From: JAJYUU01 sp963822955
GTDB lineage: Bacteria > Actinomycetota > Actinomycetes > Streptosporangiales > Streptosporangiaceae
Direction of reading: 5' to 3'
Assembly: GCA_963822955.1 (NCBI GenBank)
Contig: CAWGJS010000001.1
Location: 496,001 to 560,000, forward strand
Length of the DNA stretch: 64,000 bases
Part shown: one piece after another, positions 22,367 through 32,952 of the stretch
Layout of the letters: every line of letters starts with the position of its first letter
How positions within the stretch are numbered: position 1 is the first letter of the stretch
Made by a program: the position numbers and the translations under genes
The notes under the pieces: model-generated
Databases searched by the model: none
The model's input: the letters and a program-made list of their open reading frames with translations, nothing else
Told to the model about the DNA's origin: nothing

Positions 22367-24342
22367 TCACTGCCGGTAGTACCACAGTTCCGGGGTGATG
22401 TTCAGCGCGCTGTTCTGCGGGCCGATCTCCAGGCCGCTGATGGTCTCGAGCGAGCGTGCGGAGCGTCGGCTGGTACACGACGGGCAGCTGCTCGGCCAGG
22501 TAGTTCTGCCAGTTGTACATGGCCGCTGTCGAACTGGCTCGACGGTCCTGGCGTGCAGCGTGGCGGTGATCAGCTGGTTGTTGCGTGGCGTTGTTGTAAG
22601 CGCCCACGTTGTTCGGCGCGGTCCGATCTCGAACAGCTCGTCGCCGGTCGGCAGGTAGTCAGGCGCGTAGGTCCAGGTGCCCCAGTAGGCGAGCTGCCAG
22701 CTGTCGACTGTTGGCGCCGAAGGCCGTATTCGCCGACGTCGCCGAATGACTCCGGCCTGCAGGTTGACCTGGATGCCAGCCAGCGAGGCATTGGAGGCCA
22801 GCTCGCGGACCGCCGACTCCATCCAGTCGATGCCGGTGGCATACATCAGGGTGAACTTCAGCGTGCGTGCCCGGCCGGGATACCCGGCCCGCAGTCGTTG
22901 GCCCGGTGCCTGCGTGCGCGCAGGTATCGGTCCCGTTCGGGCTATGATGCGACCAGCCGTGGCTGCGTGCAGCAGCTGCTGGGCCTTCGGTGATGTTCAG
23001 CGTCCACGGATCTCCCAGCTGGCGCAAGCTGCGGCGACAGGTAATTGGTCGCCGGGTAGGTACCGGAACCGGGCCGATCGTCGGCTTGCCATAGCCGTGC
23101 AGCGGGCCGTCGATGACGCCTTCCTGGTCGACCAGGTACTGGAACGCCTGGCGGAAGTACAGCTGCTTGAAGATCGGGCCCTGGCCGGTGTTGTTCTTGA
23201 AGTTGTACGGGAAGTAGCTCAGCTGCCAGGGGTAGAGCACGCTCAGCTGGTAGTCCGGCAGCGATCGGCGGGTTAGAGCCGACGTTGCGCCCCGGCCGGC
23301 GGCACCGGCGCGTCCACGGTCGGCAGGTAGCCGACGTCGATGGTCTGGCTGCCGGTCGGGTCCTGGAGCACGTTGTACTCGGCCTGCTCGGAGGTGAACG
23401 GCAGCTCGACGAAGGTCGTGATGTGGTGCTTGCGCGACCGGGCCGCCGTAGCTGGTGTTGTACTTCAGGACGAGCTTGCCCTGGCTGTTGAGGCTCTGGA
23501 TCTTCCACGGGCCGTCGACGACGCTCCACAGCGGGGACGTCGCGAAGGTCGACGGGCCTTGATCGCCTGCGGTCCAGGTAGTCGTAGACCGGCAGCAGCT
23601 GGCGATGTTGGTCGCGCAGTCGCTCGGCCCCGCGGCCGTCCGGTCCCAGGCCATCGGCATGGGGGTGATCTGGCTCAGCTCGTTATTGGTGAACCAGCTC
23701 TCTGAGAACTTCGGCGTCGTGATGTCGCATCGTGACCACGTACTTGCTGGCCGCCCTGACGTGCGTGACATCGCTCGGCAGCCCGTCCCCGGTTGTGCCG
23801 ACCCAGTACTTGCAGGCAGCGATGTTCGAGCCGCAGGCTTTCGACGTTGCTGTCTGCGCCTCGGCGATCATCATGTTCATCCAGAACACGACGTCACGGG
23901 CGTCGACCGGCTCGCCGTTCGACCACCTGTAGTTGGACTTCAGCTGGATCCTGACCACGTTGGCCGTTGTACGTCGGCGGCTTGGCCAGGCTGAGCGCGG
24001 GTTCAGGTACGGCGTCGTACGCCGCGCCGAACCAGTACAGCGGCCGGTACAGCAGGTACTGGAAGTCGTTGATGTTGTAGACGCTGTTGTCCGCGCCGTA
24101 GTTACTCCGAGCATGAACGGCCAGAGTAGCTGGCCTGTCCGCCGGGCTACATCGCGTAGGTGACGGTGCTGCCGCCGGCCGAACCCGGGCCGGGACCCCG
24201 CCTGACGCGGCGCTCGAGGCGGGCCCGCAGGCGGCGAGCAGGGTGGCCAGGCCGGCTGCCGCGCAGAACGCGGCCAGAGGACACGACTGCGTTTGCCGCT
24301 TCGCTTCCGGGCTCGCCGCATGGCCGCAAGTCCTGCTCGCAT
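22367..24342 (-). CDS. Peptide ABC transporter substrate-binding lipoprotein, frameshifted
   Basis: A family-5 extracellular solute-binding protein of about 600 residues, first gene of the transporter cluster. It starts MRAGLAAMRRARKR and has a lipobox in LATLLAACG, so it should be tethered outside the membrane. Family blocks include NDFQYLLYRPLYWFG, YRWSNGEPVDARDVVFWMN, PLWSVVDGPWKIQSLN, YFRQAFQYLVDQEGVIDG and a closing ITPELWYYRQ. Resolved breaks include an extra A in 'atgcgacatcacg', an extra C in 'cggcccggtcg' and an extra base in 'gctgccggac'. The many cysteines (SKACGSNIAACKYW) are conserved-looking. The ligand is unknown; divergent 5-oxoprolinase genes nearby make peptide or amide nitrogen use a guess only. 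Confidence 0.8.
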
Positions 24343-24731
24343 GAGGGAACCGCCGTCCTTCTCGCACCAGGGAGCGGGCCGCCAGCAGACAGCACGCTCC
24401 ACAAGTCCCCAGATTTACGTCTTAGACACCCAAATACTTAATTATGACTTATGTACCAGACCCGCTGCTGTGTCAGTCCACCGCGCCAGGCCGGACCGGG
24501 CGGGAGGCAGACCGCGAGCTAGCCGGGGCACAGGCAGCACGTGGCGCGGTGAGGATGGCGGCAGGCATGCGCTCAGTAGGACGCTACCGGACTAATGGCC
24601 CTTTCGCCGGAAGACGGGTGGAAGCATCCCACTTGTTAGCTAACGATTCCGGCGAACTACCCCGGATGCCAAGAATCGGGCACCGGGATGGCGAGGCATG
24701 GCGTGCCCGCTCGGGAAATCTGCGAAGCTAG
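24343..24731. promoter_or_regulatory. Divergent intergenic region upstream of the transporter
   Basis: About 390 bp between the binding-protein gene (minus) and a conserved hypothetical gene (plus). The stretch 24410-24455 is strikingly AT-rich for this genome (ccaaatacttaattatgactt) and is the likeliest promoter of the transporter operon. No riboswitch or operator was recognised. Confidence 0.45.
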
Positions 24732-26439
24732 TTGCGTGACCCCCCAGAGCCGACGCAGAGATCCAGCAGGCGACAGGGGACGGCATCCGGCACCCTCGGG
24801 CCGTCGCGGAGCGGTGCTGGACTGGCCGGGCCGCCGCCAAACGCGCTGTTCGCCGAGATGCTGCGCGCTGCCCGCGAGCTGCTCGCGGTGCGCAGTCCGC
24901 TCGACGCCGAGCTCATGGTCAGCGAGCTGCTCGGCACCTGGTGGGGTCAGCAGAGCAGCGGCGGCGCCCGTAACGCCCGCCGCCGGGCGGAGGTCGAGGA
25001 GCTCGTCGGCGAGGGACTGGTCAGCTACGCCGCCCGGCAGGGCAGCCCGGCCGCGCTTGCGCTGCTGTCCGGAATCGCCTGCCTGGGCACCTCCCGGCAG
25101 GCGGTGCTCAGGCGGAGCAGGCGGCACTCGCGCTGATGGACCAGGGCGTGGCCCGCCCGGCCTGGGCCGAGCATGTGGGCGCCGTCGAGGCCGCCGAGTG
25201 CTACGTCAACTCCGACGCCTACGGGGACCGGGACGAGGTGGTCTGCGTGTTCAGCTACGCGGGCCAGGAGCAGCACGCGCTCGTCGTCGTCATCGACTAC
25301 AACAGCGGCGGCATGGCTCGCGACGGCTGGGTGACGTCTCAGGTCGCCAAGCTCCTCGACTACTGCCGCGACGGCAGCGGCGCAGGTCAGCCAGGGACCG
25401 GTCCGACCTTCATGCAGATCGACCCGCCGCTGGCGCGGCGGATGCTGGCCGCCGCGCTGGCCGCGACCGAGACATGCGGCGGATCCCACGGTCAGTGCCT
25501 CGTTCCCCTCCTACCACGCCTTCATCCGCGCCAGGGTCCGCACACTCCCGCCGGTCCTTCCGGCCGGGACGGCCAGCCTGGCCTCGGCGCCCGCTGCCGC
25601 CGGCCATCAACGCCCCGGCCCGCCGCGCGCTATGGCGCAAGGACCGCCAGGCGATGCTCGTGGCCGAGTTCCTGGCCTCGGACGAGGCCGAGGACCTGTC
25701 GGACCGGCAGGCGGCCAGCAGGTGCGCCGATCACATCGTGGACTACGGCTGCGACCGCGACTTCGGCCGCCCGCTGCGGGTCAGCCCGGCCAAGGCCGAG
25801 ACGTTCCTGCTGGACTGGCTGCCGCGCAAGGTCGTGCTGTCCCGTGCCGACCAGGAAGCGATGCCGCACGTGCTGCTGGCCTGGGTCCGCTGGGCCGGCG
25901 CCAAGTCCGGGATGGCCGACGGTCGCCCTCGCCGCGACGCTGGAGGCGGTGTTCGAAGTGCATGCGCAGCGTTCCCGAACGGTCTACCGCGATCCTGCCT
26001 CGTTCGGCCTCGAGGCCGGACATGGTCGCGCGGCTACTGCCCGACGGCGACCTCGAGGCGCTGGCCCGCCGGGTTTTCGCATTCCCGCTGCTGCGCGGCA
26101 ACTACCGCGGCATCGACCTGGCGACGCTGGGCCCGTCGGTCGCCGCCGACCGCCGGACGCTGCTGGCCGCCGACCACGAAGACGCGGACGGCAGCACGCT
26201 GACGCGGCGTAGCGGGTCAGCCGCGAGCGAGCACTGGACGGGCACATGACGCTCGCCGACCGGCTGTGGCGGGGCGACCCGCCCGAGCTCTGGGAGGCTG
26301 CGCAGCGCCTGCTCGACCTGCGGCGAGGACCGGCACGAGGTGCTGCACCTGCTGATCGAGACGATCCGGTCGGCCGGCCCGCGCGAGAGCCGACATCGCT
26401 GCCGCACTGGCCGGCCTGCCGCCCGAGGAGCCCGGCTAG
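24732..26439 (+). CDS. Conserved actinobacterial hypothetical protein, frameshifted
   Basis: About 560 residues when frames are joined: LRAARELLAVRSPLDAELMV, then ALLSGIACLGTSRQ, DEVVCVFSYAGQEQHALVVV with IDYNSGGMARDGWV, WRKDRQAMLVAEFLAS, VARLLPDGDLEALARRVFAF and a final DRLWRGDPPELWEAAQRLLD with DRHEVLHLLIE. The final block resembles the C-terminus of DUF1841/SEC-C-associated proteins; the rest matches a type I know only as unannotated actinobacterial proteins. The start is unclear (TTG 24732, GTG 24736 or ATG 24858). Breaks near 25110, 25480, 25925, 26010, 26230 and 26325 mostly look like extra bases; 'gaggccggacatg' would read EADM with one base less. No function is assigned. Confidence 0.65.
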
Positions 26440-26453
26440 CGGTGGGCGGCCCG

Positions 26454-27226
26454 ATGAGCGGTCCAGGCCGGGTCATCGATCTCAACTCCGACCTCGGCGA
26501 GAGCTTCGGCGCCTGGCGGCTTGGCGATGACGAGGCGCTGCATCGGAATCGCGACCAGCGCGAACATCGCCTGCGGCTTCCACGCCGGCGATCCGCTCAC
26601 GATCCGGCGCGCCTGCGCACGGGCGGTCGCGCGCGGCGTCACGATCGGCGCCCAGGTTTCGTATCGCGACCTGGCGGGCTTCGGCCGCAGGGAGATGACC
26701 GTCCCGCCGGACGAGCTGACCGCCGAGGTGCTCTACCAGATCGCCGCCGTCGACGGCATCGCCAGGGCCGAAGGCGGCCGGGTCGGCTATGTCAAGCCGC
26801 ACGGCGCCCTCTACAACCGGGCTGCCAGAGACCCCGAGCAGGCGGCGGCCATCGCGGCGGCGGTGAGCTGCTTCGGACCGCAACTGCCGGTGCTGACCCT
26901 GCCGGGCTCGGCGCTGGAGACCGCGGCGGCCGACCTTCGGCTGCCCGACGGTGGCTGAGGCGTTCGCCGATCGCGGCTACCGCGACGACGGGTCACTGGT
27001 GCCACGCGGACAGCCCGGCGCCGTGCTCACCGACCCCGAGGTCGTCGCCGCCCGCGCCGTCGGCATGGTCGTCGACGGCATCGTCCAGACGACCTCAGGC
27101 GCAGCGCTGGAGATCATGCCCCGCTCGATCTGCGTGCACGGCGACACGCCCGGCGCCGTCACCCTGGCCGCTGCCATCCGGGCAGCGCTGGAGCTGGCGG
27201 GCGTGACGCTCGCGCCCTTTGCGTGA
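26454..27226 (+). CDS. pxpA: 5-oxoprolinase subunit A (LamB/YcsF family), frameshifted
   Basis: A subunit of the prokaryotic 5-oxoprolinase PxpABC, which opens pyroglutamate to glutamate using ATP. The family opening DLNSDLGESFGAWRLGDDEAL is followed in the next frame by SANIACGFHAGDP, then VGYVKPHGALYN, FADRGYRDDGSLVPRG and SICVHGDTPGAV. Two breaks are evident: one near 26540, where one extra C in 'gcgctgcatcgga' blocks LIGIATSANIACG, and one near 26945, where one extra C in 'ctgcccgacgg' blocks LPTVAEAFADRG. The start ATG 26454 lies 14 bp after the previous stop. The 3' end overlaps the next gene by 4 bp, supporting co-translation. Confidence 0.88.
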
Positions 27227-28842
27227 TCACCGTCAAGCGCGCCGGCGACGCGGCGCTGCTGCTGGAGGCCGGCGCGGCGGTTAGCGACCAGCATCAGGGC
27301 GGGAACGGCGCCGCTGCGATCGCAGCCGCCATCCGGGCCGCGGACCTGCCGGGCGTGATCGACGTCGTGCCCGGCGCGGCGACCGTGCTCGTCACCTTCG
27401 CGCCAGGCAGCTGGCCCGTGCCCGCGCTCGCCGGCCGGCTATCCGAGCTGGCTACGGCCGCACCCGTGGTTCCCGCGGCTGCGGCCAGCGAGCCGGTGGT
27501 CATCGAGACCGTCTATGACGGACCCGACCTGGCCGACGTGGCAGCACTGACCGGACTCAGGCAGAGTGACGTCATCGCCCGGCATCAGGCGGCGGAATAC
27601 CAGGTGGGCTGGCTCGGGTTCGCACCCGGCTTCGGCTATCTCACCGGGCTCGACCGGGCGCTGGCCGTACCCAGGCTGGACAGTCCGCGGCTGTCGGTGC
27701 CCGCCGGGTCGGTGGCCATCGCAGGCGGGCTGGCGGCGGTCTACCCGGCGGCCTCCCCCGGCGGCTGGCGGCTGCTGGGCCGGACGGCCGCAGTGCTGTG
27801 GGATCCAGGCCGTGACCCGCCGGCGCTGCTGGCACCGGGCCGGCGGGTGCGCTTCCGCGCAGTCGGCCGCCTGCCCGAGCCGCAGCCGCCGCAGGTCTCC
27901 GATCTCAGACCCAAGGTCACTGACCGCTGGGTCGACGTCGTCCAGCCAGGGCCACTCACGACCGTGCAGGACCTCGGCCGGGCGGGCCTGGAACACCTCG
28001 GCGTACCCGCCAGCGGCGCCGCCGATTCCGGCAGCCTGCGGCGGGCGAACGACCTCGTCGGCAACGACGGGAACGACGGCTGCCTGGAGGTAACCCTGGG
28101 CCGCCTGGCGCTGCGCTTCGGCTTCGACGCGGTGGTCGCGCTGACCGGCGCGCCGGCCCCGATCCGCCTCTCCAGCGCGGACGGTACCGCCATCGGGCCG
28201 ATCCATGAGACCGCCTTCGCCGTGCCGGCCGGCTCGCTTCTCAGGCTCGCCGCGCCACCCGCCGGGCTGCGCAGCTATCTGGCCATCCGGGGCGGCATCG
28301 CCGTCCCGCCGGTACTGGGCAGCCGGTCCGCGGACACGCTCTCCGGACTCGGCCCGCCACCACTGCGGCCCGGCCAGCGGCTGCCGGTAGGGCGGCCCCG
28401 TTCCCGCCCGGATGATCGGCAAGGTCAGCAACAGCGCGCCGCCAGGCCCGCCGCGGCAGCGAGCTCCGCTTCCGCGACATCCTCGCCCGCGAGCGTGGCG
28501 GAGCTTCGCGTGATCCCCGGACCGCGGGACGACTGGTTCCGTGCGGCGGCCATGGCCGCGCTCGCCAGCGGCAGCTACCAGGTCACCGCCGCCAGCAACC
28601 GCAGCGGGCTGCGGCTGGCGGGGCCGCTGCTGCGCCGCGCCAGCGAGCGCGAACTGCCGAGCGAGGGCATGGCCGCGGGCTCGCTGCAGGTCAGCCACGA
28701 TGGTCAGCCAATCTTGCTGCTGGCCGACCACCCGACGACCGGCGGTTACCCGGTGATCGGCGTGGTTGTCTCGGCCGATCTGGGGGTAGCGGCGCAGCTG
28801 CGACCAGGCCAGCGGATCCGCTTCAGGCTCCTCGGCGGGTGA
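27223..28842 (+). CDS. Fused 5-oxoprolinase subunits B and C (PxpB-PxpC)
   Basis: A 539-residue intact fusion. Residues 1 to about 205 are PxpB/KipI-like (VVIETVYDGPDLADVAALTG, YQVGWLGFAPGFGYLTGL, SVPAGSVAIAGG). After a short linker (RPKVTDRWVDVVQPG) the rest is PxpC/KipA-like (TVQDLGRAGLEHLGVPASGA, LRSYLAIRGGIAVPPVLGSR, LRVIPGPRDDWF, DHPTTGGYPVIGVV). In E. coli these are separate genes; fused forms are known in the allophanate-hydrolase-like family. With pxpA immediately upstream (4-bp overlap) the pair supplies a complete pyroglutamate-cleaving enzyme. Around residues 395-425 there is a low-complexity Arg/Gln/Ala/Ser stretch with altered character, which could hide compensating indels. Confidence 0.9.
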   Translation: MITVKRAGDAALLLEAGAAVSDQHQGGNGAAAIAAAIRAADLPGVIDVVPGAATVLVTFAPGSWPVPALAGRLSELATAAPVVPAAAASEPVVIETVYDGPDLADVAALTGLRQSDVIARHQAAEYQVGWLGFAPGFGYLTGLDRALAVPRLDSPRLSVPAGSVAIAGGLAAVYPAASPGGWRLLGRTAAVLWDPGRDPPALLAPGRRVRFRAVGRLPEPQPPQVSDLRPKVTDRWVDVVQPGPLTTVQDLGRAGLEHLGVPASGAADSGSLRRANDLVGNDGNDGCLEVTLGRLALRFGFDAVVALTGAPAPIRLSSADGTAIGPIHETAFAVPAGSLLRLAAPPAGLRSYLAIRGGIAVPPVLGSRSADTLSGLGPPPLRPGQRLPVGRPRSRPDDRQGQQQRAARPAAAASSASATSSPASVAELRVIPGPRDDWFRAAAMAALASGSYQVTAASNRSGLRLAGPLLRRASERELPSEGMAAGSLQVSHDGQPILLLADHPTTGGYPVIGVVVSADLGVAAQLRPGQRIRFRLLGG

Positions 28843-28857
28843 CGTGCCGCCGGAGCG

Positions 28858-31409
28858 TCAGCCCGCCAGCTCGCGGTAGGCGGTCAGCAGGTCAGCCGCC
28901 AGCACGGTGGTGAGGTCCGCCGCCGTGGCCGCCTCGCCCTGCAGCGAGACCCGGACGTCGCGGGAGGCACAGGCCCGCTCGTATAGCGACCGCGCGAACC
29001 GGCCGTTGCCCAGGGCGTCGATCCGCCCGTCCTCGGCTGCCTGGACGAAGATCGATTCGAGCACCGGCAGCGCTTCGGCGTCGAACACGTCGCCCGGCTG
29101 CGCCGCGATGACCTGCGCGATCTTGGCGAGCTCGGCCGGGGAGTAACTGGGGAACGTGATCCGGGTGCTGAACCTGGAGGCCAGGCCAGGATTGCTGCGC
29201 AGCATCCGGTCCATGTCGTCGGTGTAGCCGGCCAGCACGATCACGAGCCGTTCCCGGTCGTCCTCGGCCCGCTTGAGCAGGGTGGCGATCGCCTCCGAGC
29301 CGAACGCGTCGCCGCCGGAGTAAGCCTCATTGTGCAGCGCATAAGCCTCGTCGATGAAAAGTACGCCGCCCATCGCCGAGTCGATCAGCTTCGAGGTCTT
29401 GATGGCGGTTGAGCCGAGATGCTCCCCCACCAGATCGGCCCGGTGCGCCTCGATCACCTCCGGCCGCACCAGCAGGCCGAGGGCAGCGAAGATCCGGCCG
29501 ACGATGCGCGCCACCGTTGTCTTGCCGGTGCCCGGCGGACCAGTGAAGACGAAGTGCCGCGACGGCGGCTGGCTGGCCAGGCCCTGACGGTCCCGCAGCC
29601 GGGCCACCTGGAGCTGCGCGACGATCTCGTGCACCTGGCGCTTGACCGGCTCCAGCCCGACGAGCCCGTCAAGCTCGGCCAGCGCGCTCTCGACGGTCGG
29701 AGTATCGGTGTAGCCGCGGAACCTCGTCGTCAGCTCTGCGTAGGCAAGCTGGAGGTCCTCCGCCGCGCAGTGTGATCAGCTCAGCCGAGGTGGGCTCGGC
29801 GGGCCCGGCCATCACCCGCACGTCGCGCTGCTGTCCTGCCCTGGCCAGCAGGCTCCGCACGAACCGGCCGTTGCCGAGCTCGTCTGCCAGCCGCCGCCGG
29901 GCGATCTCATCGAAGATCTGCCGCAGCACCGGGCGGGCGTCCGGGTCCAGCAGTTCGCCCTTGCCGAGCACGGCCTGCTCGGTCAGCGCCATCAGCTCCC
30001 CGGCCGAGTAGGTGGGGAACTTCACCCGGACGCTGAAGCGAGAGTTGAGGCCGGGGTTGGATGCCAGGAACGACTCCATCTGCCGCTCGTATCCGGCCAG
30101 GATGATGATGAGGCTCTCGCGGTCGTCCTCCGCCCGCTTGAGCAGCGCGGCAACAGCCTCGTTGCCGAACCTGTCGCCTTGGCCGTCGGCCTCGTTCACC
30201 AGGCTGTAGGCCTCGTCGATGAACAGCACGCCGCCTAGCGCGGAATCGATCAGCTCGTTGGTCTTGATTGCCGTCGCGCCCAGGTACTCACCGACCAGGT
30301 CGGCGCGCTGTGCCTCCACCAGCGCGGGGGTGTCGAGGAGGCCGAACGCGTAGAAGATCTTCGCCACGACGCGCGCGACCGCCGTCTTGCCAGTGCCCGG
30401 CGGTCCGAGAAAGACAAAGTGCTGCATCGGCTTGTCGGCGCCGTGGCCGGCGATGGCCCTGCGGCGGGCCGCCTCCACTGACGCCGTGATCGACCGGATC
30501 TGGTCCTTCACCGCGGTCAGACCGACCATCAAGGTGAGCTCGCTCATCGCCTCGTCGACCGTGATCGGCGGCCACTCCACGGCCGGCTGCCCGGCCTGTG
30601 GCTGCGTGCCGTGATCGAGGTTGCTCGTTCGGCCCCGGGCGACGGCGGCCCGCGCGGCGCGGACGGCACCGGGCTGGCCAGGCGGCGCAGCCGCAGTACT
30701 CCCCGGTGCCGCTGTCGTACCGGCACCAGTGCCCGGCCGGCGCCGATCCTGCCCAGCCGCCGCCGAAGGGGGCTCCGGCTGTCCTGGGTCCTGCTGTCCT
30801 AGACCCTGCTAGCCCGGCCTGAGCCAGCGCGTGCGGCGCGGCGAGCGCGCCGCTGAAACCTGACCTGCGTGCATACTCGCGGCTGTCCTGCAGCGCCTTG
30901 GCGGTCCGCCAGCCGAGGACCACCAGCGCGATCAGCCAGGCGGTCCCCGGCCCGACCAGCGGCTGGCTGCGCCAGATCCGGACGGTCGTGAGGACCGCGC
31001 CAACCGGCAGCGACCACAGCAGCGTCCAGGCTGTCGTCCGGCACGGAATCGCCCAACGGCCCAGCACGCCTGCATGTGACACGGCTGCCGCGACCGGCGG
31101 TATCAGGAGCAGCAAGTACCGTCGGCAGGCCAGTCCGTGGGTACGTGCGGCGACCAGCGCGATCCCCCAGATCGCGACCGAGGCGGTCGCGATCGGGGAC
31201 CGGCTGCCCGACCACAGCGCGTACGGCGCGTAGGCCAGCGCTGCGAACAACGCGATCGCGACAAGCGCGGGTGCAAAGATGCAGATCCCGACGACTACCG
31301 CGGCTTTCACCGGCAATGGCGCTGCGCTTGCGAACTGGCGAAAGCGAGTCCGCCAGCCCTGCACGGTCGCGCGACCGGGCGGGGCGGATTGCTGCTCCGG
31401 TGACCGCAT
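28858..31409 (-). CDS. Membrane-anchored tandem AAA+ ATPase (CbbX/EccA/SpoVK-like), frameshifted
   Basis: Read from ATG 31409 (AAGGGA upstream) this gives about 850 residues: an N-terminal region with several hydrophobic helices (AAVVVGICIFAPALVAIALF, YLLLLIPPVAAAVSHAG, TAWLIALVVLGW), then a small Cys cluster (GHWCRYDSGTGEYCGC), then two AAA+ modules. AAA1 has GPPGTGKTAVARV, GGVLFIDEAYSLVNEADGQG and SNPGLNSRF; AAA2 has GPPGTGKTTVARI, GGVLFIDEAYALHNEAYSGG and SNPGLASRF (arginine finger). The parts lie in three frames joining near 30690 and 29765; each join is fixed by one base less (YCGC-AAPPGQP and SAELITL-AAEDLQLAYAEL). The modules belong to the CbxX/CfqX group. A single polypeptide is inference; two separate proteins remain possible. 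Confidence 0.78.
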
Positions 31410-31685
31410 CTCGCTCCCTTGTGCCAAGACTTGTATAGCGCATTTGGTACCGAGATTCCCAGTTGACGCACTGGGGATGACCTGCATAAACGGTTGCGTA
31501 TTCGGCAAAGCGCGGGAAATGGCTGGCGAATTCAGGCGCCGCCGTGGCCGGCTCGAAGGCGCATTATCGCTGGCTACGGCTGTTTCAGGCGGCCGGCCGG
31601 GCTTCGGGGCGCGTCGCGACGCTACGGCATGATGCCGGTGAGGTCATGATGGCAAGAGCAGAAACGCGACCGGTTCGGAGTTTGC

Positions 31686-32915
31686 ATGATCAGGATCAAT
31701 GCGGGTGTGCTCATCCCCGGCGACGGGCCGCCAGTGGAGGACGGCGTCCTTCTCGCAGAGGACCACGTGATCAGCTACGCCGGCCCCGCCGCGTCGGCGC
31801 CGGCCACGCCCAGTGCAGACGTCAGCGCGGCGCCGGTCGTGATGCCAGGCCTGTGGGACTGCCACGGGCACTTCATGGGCGCACGATCCCTTGACCTGAC
31901 CCAGCTGGCACAAGAGCCGACGGCACTGCGCGCCGCCCGCTCAGCGCGCGATCTCGTCAATGCGCTTCAGGCTGGCATAACATCCGTTCGCGAGGTCGGC
32001 GGGCTCGGTGTCTACCTCGCTCGCGCCGTTACCGAGGGCATCCTGGACGGTCCGGCGATCTATGCAGCTGGCGCGATCCTCAGCACCACTGGCGGTCACG
32101 GTGACCTGCACAGCTACCCGCTGAGCTTCGTCGCAGACTTCGCGCAGCACGACGGCACGCTGCGGCTTGCTGACGGAACTGCCGAATGCATGCGCGCTGT
32201 GCGCGAGCAACTGCGCCGCGGTGCCCGGCTGATCAAGGTGTGCGCGTCCGGGGGCGTGCTGTCGGAACTCGACAGTCCCATCCATCAGCAGTTCACTGAC
32301 GCGGAACTTCGGGCGATTGTCGAGATCGCAGCCCTGGCCGAGCGCGTCGTGGCTGCCCACTGTCATGGCAAGCCGGGCATCATGGCCGCGATCAAGGCTG
32401 GCGTCAGGACCATTGAGCATGGCACCTACCTCGATGAAGAGGCATGCGACGCAATGGTCGAGACCGGCACGATCCTGGTACCGACCCGCAGCATTGTCGA
32501 GGAGATACTCAAGCACCTCGACGATGTGCCGCCTTATGCCGCCCAGAAGCTGACCGCTATCGCGCAGACGCATGCTGACGCCGTCCGGCTCGCCATCGAG
32601 CGCGGCGTCACAGTCGCAATGGGGACCGACATTTGCATTACTGGCACGGATCTGCCTAATTCCTGGGGGAACAACGGAGCTGAACTCGCGCACTTGGTCG
32701 CACTCGGAATGACTCCGCTGCAGGCAATTGCCGCGGCGACCTCGGTAGCGCCTCGCACCCTCGGCCCGCAGGCGCCACGCAGCGGCCAGCTGGCCGCAGG
32801 TTTCGACGCGGACTTCATCACGCTTCGGGCCGACCCGCTCGCCGACATCGGCGTCCTATCGAACCCCGACTCCATCACCGGAGTCTGGCGCTCCGGGCGC
32901 AGGGTGAAGGGCTGA
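31686..32915 (+). CDS. Metal-dependent amidohydrolase (prolidase/imidazolonepropionase-like)
   Basis: A 409-residue intact COG1228-type amidohydrolase. Metal ligands appear in order: HxH in DCHGHFMG, the bridging Lys in RLIKVCASGG, His in VVAAHCHGK, His in TIEHGTYLDEE and Asp in AMGTDICITG. The C-terminal GQLAAGFDADFITLRADPLAD is the usual small beta-sandwich closing segment. Closest by eye to actinobacterial Xaa-Pro dipeptidase-like members that cleave C-N bonds in cyclic or dipeptide substrates; the true substrate is unknown. Soluble, with no signal peptide. The next gene starts 37 bp downstream on the same strand. Confidence 0.92.
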   Translation: MIRINAGVLIPGDGPPVEDGVLLAEDHVISYAGPAASAPATPSADVSAAPVVMPGLWDCHGHFMGARSLDLTQLAQEPTALRAARSARDLVNALQAGITSVREVGGLGVYLARAVTEGILDGPAIYAAGAILSTTGGHGDLHSYPLSFVADFAQHDGTLRLADGTAECMRAVREQLRRGARLIKVCASGGVLSELDSPIHQQFTDAELRAIVEIAALAERVVAAHCHGKPGIMAAIKAGVRTIEHGTYLDEEACDAMVETGTILVPTRSIVEEILKHLDDVPPYAAQKLTAIAQTHADAVRLAIERGVTVAMGTDICITGTDLPNSWGNNGAELAHLVALGMTPLQAIAAATSVAPRTLGPQAPRSGQLAAGFDADFITLRADPLADIGVLSNPDSITGVWRSGRRVKG

Positions 32916-32952
32916 TCGCGGCGGCCATTCGCAAGGGTGCTAGAACGCTGGA

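Noticed and set aside
18192..24342. Interpreting the ABC transporter genes as true pseudogenes
   Set aside because: Catalytic and structural motifs are all intact between breaks, breaks are mostly single extra bases, and nonsense substitutions are not seen, so sequence error is the better explanation.
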